Below are positions 10,250 through 19,770 of a stretch of 64,000 bases of DNA, in pieces. The stretch spans positions 1 to 64,000 of the forward strand of contig JAJOJL010000144.1 of NCBI GenBank assembly GCA_021208645.1. Reading direction: 5' to 3'. The notes beneath the pieces were generated by a model. The model had not been told where the DNA came from. It was given only the letters and a program-made list of their open reading frames with translations, and ran no database searches. Position numbers and translations under genes: made by a program. This DNA comes from Bacillus sp. (in: firmicutes). GTDB taxonomy: Bacteria > Bacillota > Bacilli > Bacillales > Salisediminibacteriaceae. Each line of letters begins with the position of its first letter. Position 1 is the stretch's first letter.

Positions 10250-11262
10250 GATGAAAGGACCTCCTTCTTTATGTTTTGTAGTTTTTCCAGTTGATTCAGG
10301 ACAGGAGCACCTAATGCAGATCTCGCTTTCATAACCCCTTCAGCAATGGATGAAACTGTACCGTAAACGTATAAAGCTGCACCAGCATTTAGTAATAAAA
10401 TGGCTTCAGCTTCTTCAGGTCCTTCCTTCTGAAAAACAGCTTTGATCATTTCTGCACTTTCTTCTGGTGAGCGAACTAATATATTGTCCAGTTTCCCTCT
10501 AGTTAACCCTGCTTCTTCAGGCGTAACGGTATATTCACTTATTTGTCCATTTCTCACCTCAATGACAGCAGTAGATCCTGATAGGGTGAATTCATCTAAT
10601 CCATCTTCCCCTGTTACAAACATGGCGCGATCAATTCCCAATTTAACAGACGCCTCGGCCATTTTTCTTGCCTGCTGATGGTCATAGACCCCGATTAACC
10701 TTCTCGTTGCCCCTGCTGGATTCGTAAGGGGACCAAGAAGATTGAAGATCGTTTTTATCCCTAATCCCTTTCTTGCTTTTGCCACATGCTTCATTGTTGC
10801 ATGATAAATGGGAGCAAACAGAAAGCAGAGATGATGTTGAATTAAGAAATTAATTGCATCTACTTTATTCGTTTGAATTGGGATGTTTAAACATTCTAAA
10901 ACATCTGCGCTACCTGTAGTTGAAGAAACACTTCGATTACCATGCTTTGCAACAGGAATGTTTAAGGAACTTAATAAAATTGCTACTGCTGTAGAAATAT
11001 TAAAAGTTCCAATTCCATCTCCCCCCGTACCACACGTATCTAAGACAGGAAATGGTGGGTATACTTGAATGCTCGATTCTTTCATCCCCTTTGCAAAACC
11101 AATGATTTCTTCTACAGTTTCTCCACGATAACGAAGGATGGACAAAATAGAGGCAATTTGTTCATCACAAATGGAACCATCTAACATTTTCAAAACTAGC
11201 TTTTTTGCTTCTGTTTCTGATAATGTTTTATGAGCTAAAAGTTCTTCAATGTATCCCTTCAT
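10246..11262 (-). CDS. trpD: Anthranilate phosphoribosyltransferase
   Basis: TrpD joins anthranilate to PRPP. The PRPP-binding signature GTGGDGIGTFNIST is near residue 80 and KHGNRSVSSTTGSADVLE follows, with GPLTNPA further on. The 338-residue length is typical. It lacks an N-terminal glutamine amidotransferase domain; as in other Bacillaceae the amidotransferase subunit is expected to be PabA encoded elsewhere. It overlaps trpC by four bases, and its ATG abuts the trpE stop. Confidence 0.95.
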   Translation of the reverse strand: MKGYIEELLAHKTLSETEAKKLVLKMLDGSICDEQIASILSILRYRGETVEEIIGFAKGMKESSIQVYPPFPVLDTCGTGGDGIGTFNISTAVAILLSSLNIPVAKHGNRSVSSTTGSADVLECLNIPIQTNKVDAINFLIQHHLCFLFAPIYHATMKHVAKARKGLGIKTIFNLLGPLTNPAGATRRLIGVYDHQQARKMAEASVKLGIDRAMFVTGEDGLDEFTLSGSTAVIEVRNGQISEYTVTPEEAGLTRGKLDNILVRSPEESAEMIKAVFQKEGPEEAEAILLLNAGAALYVYGTVSSIAEGVMKARSALGAPVLNQLEKLQNIKKEVLSS

Positions 11263-12761
11263 TAGATAACCTCCTGACTATATCGTTGTTCTGCTATTTT
11301 AATGGCATAAAGTAATGCCCTAGCTTTATTTCTCGTCTCCTCCCACTCTGCTTCAGGTACAGAATCATGAACGATACCTGCTCCAGCCTGAACAGAAGCA
11401 ACGCCATCCTTTAAAATGATGGTGCGAATAGCTATACATGAATCTAATGCTCCATTCCATCCACAATAGGCAATTGCCCCTGCATAAACTCCCCTTTTTC
11501 CTTTCTCCAGTTCTTGAATAATTTCAACAGCCCTTACTTTTGGGGCACCAGAAACAGTTCCAGCGGGATGAGCAGAAAAAAGAGCTTCAAATGGGTCAAT
11601 ATCTTCCCTAATTTGTCCTTTTACTTTCGTTATTAAATGCATGACGTGGGAGAAATAGGAAACACTCATCATCTCCTCGACCTTAATGGAGCCATATTTA
11701 CTTACTCGACCTAAGTCATTACGGGCAAGGTCCACAAGCATTAAATGCTCTGCTTGCTCCTTATCATCATTACGTAATTCTTCAGCTAAACGAGCATCTT
11801 CTTCCTTTGTTTTCCCCCTTGGTCTCGTACCTGCTATTGGGTGAATCTCCAACTCCCCCGTTTGGTCTACTTTAATTAACCGCTCAGGTGAGCTACCAAT
11901 AATTTCTTGGTTACCGAGCCGTAAATAATATAAATACGGGGAGGGATTGACTTTCCTTAATACTCGATATAAGTCTAGTCCAGAGACATTTACAGGGTAA
12001 TCAAATCGTTGTGATAGAACCCCTTGGAAAATATCGCCTGCCTCAATATATTTTTTCATTTTTTGTACATCCGATATAAAATCAGTTTTACTGTAATTAG
12101 AACGAACTCCTTCAAATGCTTCTTCAGATAATGCCTGTTTAGAGGTCAATACAGTTGCCTCCAGAGTTACACCTTTTTGTATCATGGAGAGTTTACCTTT
12201 AATGGTTTCCATTCCCCTTTGGTAGCTGACTTTAGGGTTATATTGGTTGACCTTTTGATGATGAAAAATGGTCAATTCTTCTTTTTGGTGATTAAATGCA
12301 AGTATAGTATCACAAAAAACGAGATGAACTGCCGACTCACCAGTTGCTTTATTACGTATTTTATCTTCATACAACGAGTACGCTTCAAAACTGAAATACC
12401 CTACGGCCCCTCCCGGGAAAGGAAAATCTGGCCATATAGGTGCAATATTAAAATAATCCATACTCTTTCGCCAAATTTCTTGAAAAGAACTTCCTGTTAC
12501 TAATACTTGCCCTGCCTTGTTTTCTAAGACAAATAAGCCATTCCTTTCTAATAAAAAGTAACTTGGTGAAAGCCCAATAAAAGAGTAGTTAGACCAAGTA
12601 GACAGTTCATCCTTACTTTCTAATATAAAAGCAGCTTCTTCACTAAATAGTTGAAACAGTTGGATAGGTGTTTTTGTATCAGCAACAATCGTAGTTGCCA
12701 TGGGGATGGTGGAATATGCTGAGGCATATTCTAAAAATAAAGGAAGACTCGTTTCAATCAC
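11262..12761 (-). CDS. trpE: Anthranilate synthase component I
   Basis: TrpE makes anthranilate from chorismate with ammonia supplied by a glutaminase partner. The chorismate-binding core is intact: IGSSPERLIKV, EIHPIAGTRPRG, DLARNDLGRVS and SAHPAGTVSGAPKV. An N-terminal tryptophan feedback region is present. The start is the GTG at 12761, six bases after AGAGGTG; the ATG codons at 12770 and 12767 overlap the ribosome binding site itself. About 499 residues is normal. It is the first gene after the TRAP-controlled leader, so it sets expression of the trp operon. A CCTCC sequence at about 12798-12805 could mask its ribosome binding site (inference). Confidence 0.95.
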   Translation of the reverse strand: MIETSLPLFLEYASAYSTIPMATTIVADTKTPIQLFQLFSEEAAFILESKDELSTWSNYSFIGLSPSYFLLERNGLFVLENKAGQVLVTGSSFQEIWRKSMDYFNIAPIWPDFPFPGGAVGYFSFEAYSLYEDKIRNKATGESAVHLVFCDTILAFNHQKEELTIFHHQKVNQYNPKVSYQRGMETIKGKLSMIQKGVTLEATVLTSKQALSEEAFEGVRSNYSKTDFISDVQKMKKYIEAGDIFQGVLSQRFDYPVNVSGLDLYRVLRKVNPSPYLYYLRLGNQEIIGSSPERLIKVDQTGELEIHPIAGTRPRGKTKEEDARLAEELRNDDKEQAEHLMLVDLARNDLGRVSKYGSIKVEEMMSVSYFSHVMHLITKVKGQIREDIDPFEALFSAHPAGTVSGAPKVRAVEIIQELEKGKRGVYAGAIAYCGWNGALDSCIAIRTIILKDGVASVQAGAGIVHDSVPEAEWEETRNKARALLYAIKIAEQRYSQEVI

Positions 12762-12875
12762 TATCATCACCTCTTAGTTTTCTAGAGTGATTGATTCGAG
12801 GAGGAAAAATAGAAGGAATTCATACTGCCGCCACACTCACTTCTCTACTTTAAATTGCTAAAATGTAAAGTGTAA

Positions 12876-12905
12876 CAAAAACGTCTACCGTAGAGGCAGA
12901 CGTTT
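12876..12905 (-). terminator. trp leader attenuator terminator
   Basis: On the minus strand AACGTCTGCC pairs with GGTAGACGTT around a short loop and is followed by a T tract. It lies just downstream of the TRAP triplets and about 115 bases before trpE. The loop sequence CTCTAC can instead pair with GTAGAG in the last triplets, the expected antiterminator, so TRAP bound to the triplets would favour termination. Confidence 0.85.
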
Positions 12906-12923
12906 CTTTCAGCGCCCTTTTAA

Positions 12924-12999
12924 CTCTACTCAGCTCTCCTCAACTCATACTCTGCTAATCTAACTATTCTCAGCTAAAATTTCTCACTATTCTAATCTA
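12924..12999 (-). promoter_or_regulatory. TRAP-binding site: 15 (G/U)AG triplets in trp leader
   Basis: The minus strand carries, in order, four upstream triplets (TAG, TAG, TAG, GAG at 12999-12983) and then an 11-triplet run from 12976 to 12924 (TAG GAG TAG TAG TAG then six GAG), mostly separated by two bases, with one to three in a few places. Eleven is the number of subunits in the TRAP ring. mtrB, which encodes TRAP, is in the same window at 21.5 kb. Together with the attenuator hairpin this is a tryptophan-responsive leader like that of B. subtilis. The four additional triplets would be extra or alternative contacts. Confidence 0.92.
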
Positions 13000-13015
13000 A
13001 TTGATATTGTAATCT

Positions 13016-13045
13016 ATCCTATCGTGAATCACATTTATTTGTCAA
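13016..13045 (-). promoter_or_regulatory. Sigma-A promoter of the trp operon
   Basis: TTGACA at 13045-13040 and TAGGAT at 13021-13016 are separated by 18 bases. The -35 box lies in the last codons of aroH and the -10 box includes the aroH stop codon. Transcription would start near 13008, a few bases before the first TRAP triplet, giving a leader of about 250 bases. Read-through from the upstream aro genes is also possible. Confidence 0.75.
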
Positions 13046-13402
13046 GACCAAATCAGGTCGTAACTTTACTGCTTTTTCTAAATAAATATGGTGGATCTCA
13101 CTGGACTGTTTATTCGTGTTGATTGTTGCCATAACACGAATGCATTTTTCTAAGCTGTCTGGTACAGGAATTTCCTGTGCACACATTACAGGCACCAGAT
13201 CATATCCAGGCACCTCTCTTAATCCTTGAGCAGGAAAAGCGGCAGTCAAGTCTTGTGTAGCAGTGATTATAATATGAGAAATATCATCTGGCTGATACCC
13301 ATTAGCTTCCTGCATTGCTTTAACCAGTCGGGCACACGCTGCAATAATTTTCTGTTTACTGTTTTCATCCACTGTAATAGCTCCACGGATTCCCCTTACC
13401 AC
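13019..13402 (-). CDS. aroH: Chorismate mutase, AroH type
   Basis: This 127-residue monofunctional enzyme converts chorismate to prephenate, opening the Phe/Tyr branch. It matches the B. subtilis AroH fold: N-terminal MVRGIRGAITVDENS with the active-site arginine at position 7, then PVMCAQEIPVPDSLEKCIRV holding the catalytic Cys, Glu and Arg region. The GTG start at 13402 follows the aroB stop with GAGAGGTG upstream. The gene end overlaps the trp promoter. Classic aroF-aroB-aroH order is kept. Confidence 0.95.
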   Translation of the reverse strand: MVRGIRGAITVDENSKQKIIAACARLVKAMQEANGYQPDDISHIIITATQDLTAAFPAQGLREVPGYDLVPVMCAQEIPVPDSLEKCIRVMATINTNKQSSEIHHIYLEKAVKLRPDLVLTNKCDSR

Positions 13403-13403
13403 A

Positions 13404-14492
13404 CTAGTTCACCTCTCTTTGTAATTGTTCTTGCAGAAAGTCTTCCGATACTTTTACTAACTCCGGTTTTCCCAGTTCCCTTAGAAGAACAAATCGAATT
13501 GCTTGATTAGAAGCTTTTTTATCTATTTTCATTCGCTCAACAAGCTCATGCGTATTAACATTCGGAATTGAAAGGTCATAGCCCAAATTCTCCATCATTT
13601 TTAAAAACGGCTCATATCCTAACTTCACCTTAAATAACTTTTCACTTATATTTAAGGCAAACTTCATGCCAATGGCAACTGCTTCTCCGTGGGTTAGTTT
13701 ACCATAACCAAGCTGAGACTCAATGGCATGCCCAAGTGTATGACCAAAGTTAAGAAATGCCCTTATTCCAATTTCCCGTTCATCTTCTTCTACTATTTCT
13801 GCCTTTACTTTAATGGAACGGTATAACAACTTTGAAGAATATCAATATCCATATTCCATTGATTGACGCTAGTAACTTCTACATGGAGCCACTTGAGAAA
13901 GTCTTCATCAGCAATGAACCCATGTTTTATCACTTCAGCAAACCCTGATCGCCACTCTTTCTCTGGTAATGTCAATAAGCATTCCGGGTCAAATAGTACA
14001 AGGGAAGGAGGATGGAAAGCACCGACCATATTCTTCCCTAGGTTATGATTAATACCTACCTTTCCACCTACGCTGCTGTCATGGGCAAGTAGAGTAGTAG
14101 GAACTTGCACAAATGGTATTCCCCGCATATAAGTTGCTGCTACAAATCCAGCTAGATCGCCCACGACTCCTCCTCCCAAAGCAATAATCATGGATTGGCG
14201 ATCCAGTTTCTTTAACAAAGCATCTGTTAGTAAGGCTTCATACTGTTGGAAGGATTTTGACTTCTCCCCTTGAGGAACCACAGCTGTTTCCACACGCACA
14301 TGTTTAGGAAAGGATTGTATTACGTCATCGAGGTAAAAGTCTGCTACACAATCATCCGTTACAATAAAAAAAAGTTGTTGGTTTTTGTGGAAGAAATGTA
14401 TTAATTAATTCATAAACACGTTTTCTTGAACCAGCTTCAATAAGGATAGAATATGGGTGAGAAGACGATGTAACTTTTAATTCTTGTTTCAT
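13404..14492 (-). CDS. aroB: 3-dehydroquinate synthase, two frame breaks
   Basis: AroB makes 3-dehydroquinate from DAHP using NAD+ and a divalent metal. The frame is broken twice. From the ATG at 14492 (overlapping the aroC stop as TAATG) it reads [17 protein letters not shown] until an extra T in a T8 run (14366-14373). The middle part carries the core GGGVVGDLAGFVAATYMRG, VPTTLLAHDSSVGGKVGIN and FAEVIKHG. A one-base loss near 13825-13832 precedes the last part, FLNFGHTLGHAIE with metal-binding histidines and HGEAVAIGM. Joined, the protein is about 362 residues, the normal length, so the breaks look like errors and not decay. Confidence 0.88.
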
Positions 14493-15664
14493 TAAAAAGT
14501 CCTCACCTTTTCTTTATATTCTGCAACGTTTTTTAAAATGTCATTTAAAGAGTCTGCACCGAACTTTTCGAGCATGGCTTTGGCTAGTTCCCAAGCAACT
14601 GCTGCCTCGCACACAACTGCCGCAGCAGGTACAGCACAACTATCAGAGCGTTCGATACTTGCAGAAAAAACCTCTTTCGACTCAATATCAACACTTTGTA
14701 GCGGTTTATATAAGGTTGGTATAGGTTTCATGGCCCCTCTTACGACAACAGGCATACCATTTGTCATTCCACCTTCAAAGCCCCCTAGACGATTCGTTCT
14801 ACGGAAAAAGCCAGTTTCTTCAGAATGAAGAATTTCATCATGAACTTGACTGCCTAAGCGGCGCGCTGCTTCAAAACCGATTCCGATTTCGACGCCTTTA
14901 AAAGCGTTAATACTCATTACTGCCTGAGCAATCTTCCCATCTAGCTTTCGATCATAGTGAACGTGACTTCCTAAGCCAACAGGGAGATTTTCGGCAACAA
15001 CCTCTACAATACCTCCAATTGAATCCCCATTTTCCTTTGCTTCATCAATAGCCTTTTTCATGGCTTCACTGGCATCAGGGTCTAAACACCTAACCTCTGA
15101 AGCTTCCGTTATTCCCTTCAACTCTTTGATGGAAGTATAGTTACTTATACTACTCTTAACGGCACCAATTTCAAGGACATGGCCGACGAGATGAATATCA
15201 AATGCTTCTAACAATACTTGGGCCACAGCACCAACAGCTACCCTTACTGTCGTCTCCCTGGCAGAAGATCTCTCCAGCACGTTTCTCATATCACGATGGT
15301 CATACTTGATGGCTCCCGTTAAATCGGCATGGCCTGGACGAGGCCTTGTAATTTTACGCTTTACTTCTCCTTCTTCTTCCTCTGATAATGGTGCAGTCCC
15401 CATAATTTTATCCCAATGTTTCCAATCTTTATTTTCTACGTGGAGAGTAATGGGTGCACCAGTCGTTTTCCCGTGTCTTACTCCACTGGTAATTCTTACT
15501 GTATCTGATTCAATTTGCATTCTCCTGCCACGGCCATAGCCTTTTTGCCTTCTTTTTAAATGTATATTTATTTGGTCCTCTGTTAATGGCAGTTGACTTG
15601 GAATTCCTTCTATTATTGCTGTTAATTCAGGTCCATGTGATTCACCAGCTGTTAAAAACCTCAT
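14492..15664 (-). CDS. aroC: Chorismate synthase
   Basis: This FMN-dependent enzyme eliminates phosphate from EPSP to give chorismate, the branch point for all pathways in this cluster. It is called aroF in B. subtilis. Signature sequences are [14 protein letters not shown] at the N-terminus, [26 protein letters not shown] and [17 protein letters not shown]. The ATG at 15664 is preceded by GAGGGTGG. About 390 residues is normal. It is the first gene of the aro group; the cheR gene that lies between it and ndk in B. subtilis is absent here. Confidence 0.95.
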   Translation of the reverse strand: MRFLTAGESHGPELTAIIEGIPSQLPLTEDQINIHLKRRQKGYGRGRRMQIESDTVRITSGVRHGKTTGAPITLHVENKDWKHWDKIMGTAPLSEEEEGEVKRKITRPRPGHADLTGAIKYDHRDMRNVLERSSARETTVRVAVGAVAQVLLEAFDIHLVGHVLEIGAVKSSISNYTSIKELKGITEASEVRCLDPDASEAMKKAIDEAKENGDSIGGIVEVVAENLPVGLGSHVHYDRKLDGKIAQAVMSINAFKGVEIGIGFEAARRLGSQVHDEILHSEETGFFRRTNRLGGFEGGMTNGMPVVVRGAMKPIPTLYKPLQSVDIESKEVFSASIERSDSCAVPAAAVVCEAAVAWELAKAMLEKFGADSLNDILKNVAEYKEKVRTF

Positions 15665-15798
15665 TTTTACCACCCTCTACTCTCTTTATCGCTTTTAAGC
15701 GCTAAAATATCGATATTTATTATTGTCGATTATTTTACGTTGTTTTTCAAGTGTTTTTCCACGAAAACTTTAAAATATAAATTTATTTTTTATTGTAT

Positions 15799-15832
15799 CA
15801 AAAAAGCTGTCGTATAATACGACAGCTTTTTA
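15799..15832 (-). terminator. Intrinsic terminator after ndk
   Basis: A perfect inverted repeat (AAAAAGCTGTCGTAT and complement) with T-rich ends lies directly behind the ndk stop. It separates ndk from the aro transcript; the aroC promoter must therefore lie between 15670 and 15800, where I see no convincing consensus. Confidence 0.85.
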
Positions 15833-15836
15833 TAGC

Positions 15837-16280
15837 TTAAACCCAAGTCGAAATGGTTTTTTCGTAGCTTACTAATTCTGTATCTTTGAAAAACAAATCA
15901 ATTTCACGTTTTGCACTATCTGGTGAATCAGATCCGTGAATAACGTTCATTGACATTTGTACACCAAAGTCTCCTCTGATTGTTCCTGGAGCTGCTTCTT
16001 GCGGGTTTGTTTTTCCCATCATTTTTCTCGCTTCCGCAATGACATTTTCCCCTTCCCAAACCATTGCAAAAACAGGTCCAGATGTAATAAAATCAACCAA
16101 CTCCCCGAAAAAAGGACGTTCTTTATGCTCTCCATAATGCGTTTCAGCTAACTCTTTTGAAACCGCTAACATTTTTGCTCCCGCTAATGTAAACCCTTTC
16201 TTTTCAAAGCGCGATACAATTTCTCCTACTAAATTGCGTTGTACTCCATCTGGTTTAACCATTAAAAAAGTGCGTTCCAC
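15837..16280 (-). CDS. ndk: Nucleoside diphosphate kinase
   Basis: Ndk transfers gamma-phosphate between nucleoside triphosphates and diphosphates through a phosphohistidine. The 147-residue protein begins [20 protein letters not shown]. It contains [16 protein letters not shown] with the active-site histidine and the family SD motif. Length and sequence are typical. It lies between hepT and the aro genes, as in B. subtilis, and has its own terminator. Confidence 0.97.
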   Translation of the reverse strand: MERTFLMVKPDGVQRNLVGEIVSRFEKKGFTLAGAKMLAVSKELAETHYGEHKERPFFGELVDFITSGPVFAMVWEGENVIAEARKMMGKTNPQEAAPGTIRGDFGVQMSMNVIHGSDSPDSAKREIDLFFKDTELVSYEKTISTWV

Positions 16281-16369
16281 GTTTAAAACCCCCTATGTAT
16301 AGTAGAAAACAAAAAGACTTTTTGATTATAGCAAATAATCTGTGAAATCACAATTAAAAGAGGATAAAA

Positions 16370-16412
16370 TCAGCCCATGGATTCATATTTACTGGTATTC
16401 CACGGGCTATCA
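16370..16412 (-). terminator. Probable terminator after hepT
   Basis: AGCCCGTGGA and TCCATGGGCT form a ten-base stem with one mismatch-tolerant pair on the minus strand, followed by a T-rich stretch. It lies between hepT and ndk. Confidence 0.55.
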
Positions 16413-16438
16413 TTATTGTTTTCTAGATCACATTACTA

Positions 16439-17410
16439 CTAAAATTTACGGTCTCCAATATAATCTGTAATTTGAAGCAATGCCTTTTTAGCTTGTATAT
16501 CAGGCAAATCTGCTAGGGCCTTCCTAGATTTGTCTAAATAACGGTCTGCAATGGTTTTAGAATACTGTATTGCACCTGATGCTTTAATTTGTGCGATTGT
16601 TTCTCTCATTTCTCCCTTATCCAAAACACCTTCATCAAGGTGATGAATGATTCTTCTTTTGACATTTTGATCTTGGCACATGGCATAAAGAGCTGGCAGT
16701 GTAATATTTCCTTGAATTAGATCGCTTCCTGCTGGTTTTCCTAACTCCTTTTCCGTTCCCACAAAGTCTAAAATATCATCTGTAATTTGAAATGCCATTC
16801 CTATATAATAGCCATACCTTTTGAGTGCTCTTTCATACTCTTTAGGTGCCCCTGCTTCCAAAGCCCCTAATTGACAGCTGACAGCAATTAACAAAGCCGT
16901 TTTTCGCTTTATTCTGCGGAAATACATTCTCAAGTTTTGGTTCCAATTAAATTGATCTCTAATCTGTTCTACTTCTCCAATACACATTTCCACCATGGCA
17001 TCAGAAAGAACCCGATTAATTCCTTCTCCTTTACAATGGGTTGCAATTTCCACTGCACGAGCAAAAATATAATCTCCAGTATACATAGCTACTCGATTAT
17101 CCCATTGTGATTTAATTGTCTTTTTTCCTCTGCGTAGATCTGCATTATCAATAACATCATCATGAACAAGAGAAGCCATATGAATCATTTCTAAGGGCAC
17201 TGCAATTTTTTTTATTTGATTAATATCATAATTGCCAAATTGAGCAGATAATAAAACAAAGACAGGGCGAATTCGTTTTCCTCCTGCTTTCAGCAGTTGT
17301 GTAGATGCTGCTTGTAAAGTGGGATTATTTGCATCAATATTGTTCTCTATTTCTTTTTCAATTTTCCCAATATCCGTTTTCAAATGCCAATAAATATCTG
17401 TCAGTTTCAT
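16439..17410 (-). CDS. hepT: Heptaprenyl diphosphate synthase component II
   Basis: HepT is the catalytic subunit that, with HepS, elongates farnesyl diphosphate to the C35 side chain of menaquinone-7. Both aspartate-rich motifs of trans-prenyltransferases are present: HDDVIDNADLRRG (first, near residue 85) and QITDDILDF (second). GGKRIRPVF at the N-terminal side binds substrate phosphate. Length 323 is normal. In B. subtilis it directly follows menG; here three quinone genes are inserted between them. Confidence 0.93.
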   Translation of the reverse strand: MKLTDIYWHLKTDIGKIEKEIENNIDANNPTLQAASTQLLKAGGKRIRPVFVLLSAQFGNYDINQIKKIAVPLEMIHMASLVHDDVIDNADLRRGKKTIKSQWDNRVAMYTGDYIFARAVEIATHCKGEGINRVLSDAMVEMCIGEVEQIRDQFNWNQNLRMYFRRIKRKTALLIAVSCQLGALEAGAPKEYERALKRYGYYIGMAFQITDDILDFVGTEKELGKPAGSDLIQGNITLPALYAMCQDQNVKRRIIHHLDEGVLDKGEMRETIAQIKASGAIQYSKTIADRYLDKSRKALADLPDIQAKKALLQITDYIGDRKF

Positions 17411-17425
17411 AATTGTCCACCTTAT

Positions 17426-18282
17426 TTACACAGAGTGACAATGTTGAGAGGGCTGCCACAAAGAGATTTGGTCTACTTTTCTATTTAACAACTTTAAGTC
17501 ATGGGCTAACGAAAAATAATGCATTAACCCTTCCATATGCCGTTCGGTTAAATCATAATTCAATCCAATGAAGTACTGCTTCCAAAAGGAGGTGGAACCT
17601 CCTAATTGCAACTGTATGGATTTAATCATTTCATGGAAATGATTATTTAAGGAAGTATCTTTACTATAAGTGAACTGCTGGAATAAATCCTCCAATAAAA
17701 CCGGGTACCTCAACCACGCATCTTTTCTGACTGCAAAAACAGCGTATGTCATGGGAAATCCAGTGAAATATTCCCAAAGCGCCCCTAAGTCATACTGGTG
17801 AATATCTTTCTCTTTATTCCACGATGTAACGATTGCATCATCACCAATTAGTAAGCATGCATCATGTTCCTTTAACATTTCTTCATAATTTGGATCCATC
17901 GTTTCATACTGAACATCTATATCATAATATCTGTTCAAAGGATTTTCAATAAGTTTACAGAAGATGCTGAACTTGATGTCAAGGCAACAGACTTTCCGTT
18001 TAATTGAGTAATAGGAATCTTTGAAAACAAGAAAATAGACCCAACTTCTTTATAGGATGAAACCGATAAGTTAGGAAAAATAACATAATCATCTGCGTGT
18101 TCACCGTACGAAAAAGATGAAATCCCTCCCACATGAACGGTACCGTCAGCCATTCCCTCGTTCAACTTAGCCGGCACCCTTGGTACAAACTCGCACCCTT
18201 TTCGAACCAGTTCTTCACGATTCAAATAATAAAACATGGGTAAAATGTTTGTGTAAGATATTTCTCCAATAATTAAACTCAT
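17426..18282 (-). CDS. mqnA: Chorismate dehydratase MqnA (futalosine pathway), frame broken
   Basis: MqnA dehydrates chorismate to 3-[(1-carboxyvinyl)oxy]benzoate, the first step of the futalosine route to menaquinone. The N-terminal half has the family pattern GEISYTNILPMFYYL, then PAKLNEGMADGTVHVGGISS and VALTSSSASSVNLL. One T missing near 17937-17939 shifts the frame; the second half continues LNRYYDIDVQYE, LIGDDAI and FTGFPMTYAVFAVRK, all fitting the family. The ATG at 18282 has GGGGAG upstream, inside the end of ubiX. Reconstructed length is about 285 residues. It sits with ubiX and a ubiA-type gene. Confidence 0.85.
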
Positions 18283-18287
18283 GATGA

Positions 18288-18881
18288 CTACTCCCCCCAT
18301 CGTGTGAACAGGTCATGATTTACGCCTATTTGATCTAATACCTTCCCTACTACAAAGTTAATAAGATCATCTAACGTTTTTGGATTATGATAAAAGCCAG
18401 GCATAGCAGGAACAATTTGTCCCCCTAGCTCAGTAATTTTTTTCATATTATCGAGATGGGCAGCATGTAAAGGTGTTTCCCTTGGAACGATAATAAGTCT
18501 TCTCCGTTCCTTTAACATGACATCTGCTGTTCTCTCCAATAAGTTCCCTGAAATCCCATTGGCTATTTTTGCAAGTGTTCCCATGGAACAAGGAATAATG
18601 ATCATTCCATCATTTTTCGCAGAACCACTAGCGATCGGTGCAGAAAAATCTTGCTGATGATGATAATATAAATTATTATGATTCCCAAAAACTTCCTGCA
18701 AACATTTATTACGATCTTCTGTTTGCACATGAAGTTCATAATAAAATACTTGCCAAGCCGCTTCCGTTAAAAGCAAGTGAACTTGATGCCCGTTTTGAAG
18801 GAGTGTTTGAACAAACCTGACTCCATAAATGGCACCGCTTGCCCCTGTTATTCCTACTGTAATAATTTTCTTTTCACTCAT
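18288..18881 (-). CDS. ubiX: UbiX-family flavin prenyltransferase
   Basis: UbiX-type enzymes prenylate FMN to make prFMN, the cofactor of UbiD-type decarboxylases. The 197-residue protein shows VGITGASGAIYGVR for FMN binding, PCSMGTLAKIANGISGNLLERTADV (conserved active-site block) and RETPLHAAHLDNM. In the futalosine pathway a UbiD-like enzyme (MqnL) needs prFMN to decarboxylate the prenylated or unprenylated naphthoate, which explains its placement between mqnA and the prenyltransferase. It overlaps the upstream gene as ATGA. Confidence 0.92.
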   Translation of the reverse strand: MSEKKIITVGITGASGAIYGVRFVQTLLQNGHQVHLLLTEAAWQVFYYELHVQTEDRNKCLQEVFGNHNNLYYHHQQDFSAPIASGSAKNDGMIIIPCSMGTLAKIANGISGNLLERTADVMLKERRRLIIVPRETPLHAAHLDNMKKITELGGQIVPAMPGFYHNPKTLDDLINFVVGKVLDQIGVNHDLFTRWGE

Positions 18882-19739
18882 AGAAGCAAATCTCCTATCG
18901 TAAATACGAGCATAACGATACTTATGACCCCATTCATAGTAAAAAAGGCAACATTCACTTTCGACAAATCTTTAGGGGATACGAGTGAATGTTCATAAAC
19001 CATTATTCCACCAGCAATAAATACCCCGATTAAAAATATCCAGCTTAATGGTGTAATCAAATATAAAGTGATCATTGCTAGAAAACTAACAATATGGAAT
19101 ACCTTTGCAATCATCAACGCTTTTGGAATTCCAAAATAACTTGGAATGGAATACAGCTTCACATTGCGGTCGTATTCCGCATCTTGTGTTGCATAGATAA
19201 CATCGAATCCTGCTGTCCACATAGCTACTGCTAAAAACAATACCATTGCATCCCAAGTTAAAGTTCCAGTAGCACCAACCCAACCTCCTAAAGGAGCAAT
19301 TCCAATCGTAATCCCAAGGAAGATATGACATGCCCATGTAAAACGTTTTGTGTACGAATAAAATACTAAGAAAAAAACTGCTATCGGTAATAAATAAACC
19401 GCTAACATAATTTAATTGATACGCTGAGAAGAATAGTACCACAAAAGATACAATAATAAATGCAATAGTTTCTATTCTTGAAATGAGACCAGCCGGTATT
19501 GCTCTTGTTTCTGTTCTTGGATTTTTCGCGTCAATTTTGCATCGATGAGTCGATTTAGAGACATTGCGGCACTTCTTGCCCCTATCATTGCCAATGTTAT
19601 CCAAATCCAATCAGTGATAGCAGGCCATGTTTCATTAATTAATAAACTTCCTAGTACTGCCCCTAAAAAAAGCAAATGGTAAAGCAAATATTGTATGTTC
19701 AAATTTGATCATTTCTAGGATTATTTTAATTTTTTTCAT
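18878..19739 (-). CDS. mqnP: UbiA-family prenyltransferase (MqnP-type), three frame breaks
   Basis: This integral membrane enzyme would attach the heptaprenyl chain to the naphthoate ring. From the ATG at 19739 (MKKIKIILEMIKFEHT) the frame is broken by an extra T in T7 (19665-19671), by a missing A near 19535-19538, and by a missing base near 19405-19411. Joined, it has the UbiA signature NRLIDAKIDAKNPRT (first Asp-rich region) and TAGFDVIYATQDAEYDR (second), with about eight membrane segments. The last piece ends at 18878. Symbol mqnP is inferred from the neighbouring mqnA and ubiX; menA or ubiA would be alternatives from sequence alone. Confidence 0.8.
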
Positions 19740-19770
19740 AATTATCCTCACTTATTCTGACAGTAGCATT

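Noticed and set aside
13404..14299. Two separate aroB-like genes
   Set aside because: The two pieces are consecutive parts of one AroB, and a third piece lies before 14299; the fragments reflect frame breaks and not duplicate genes.
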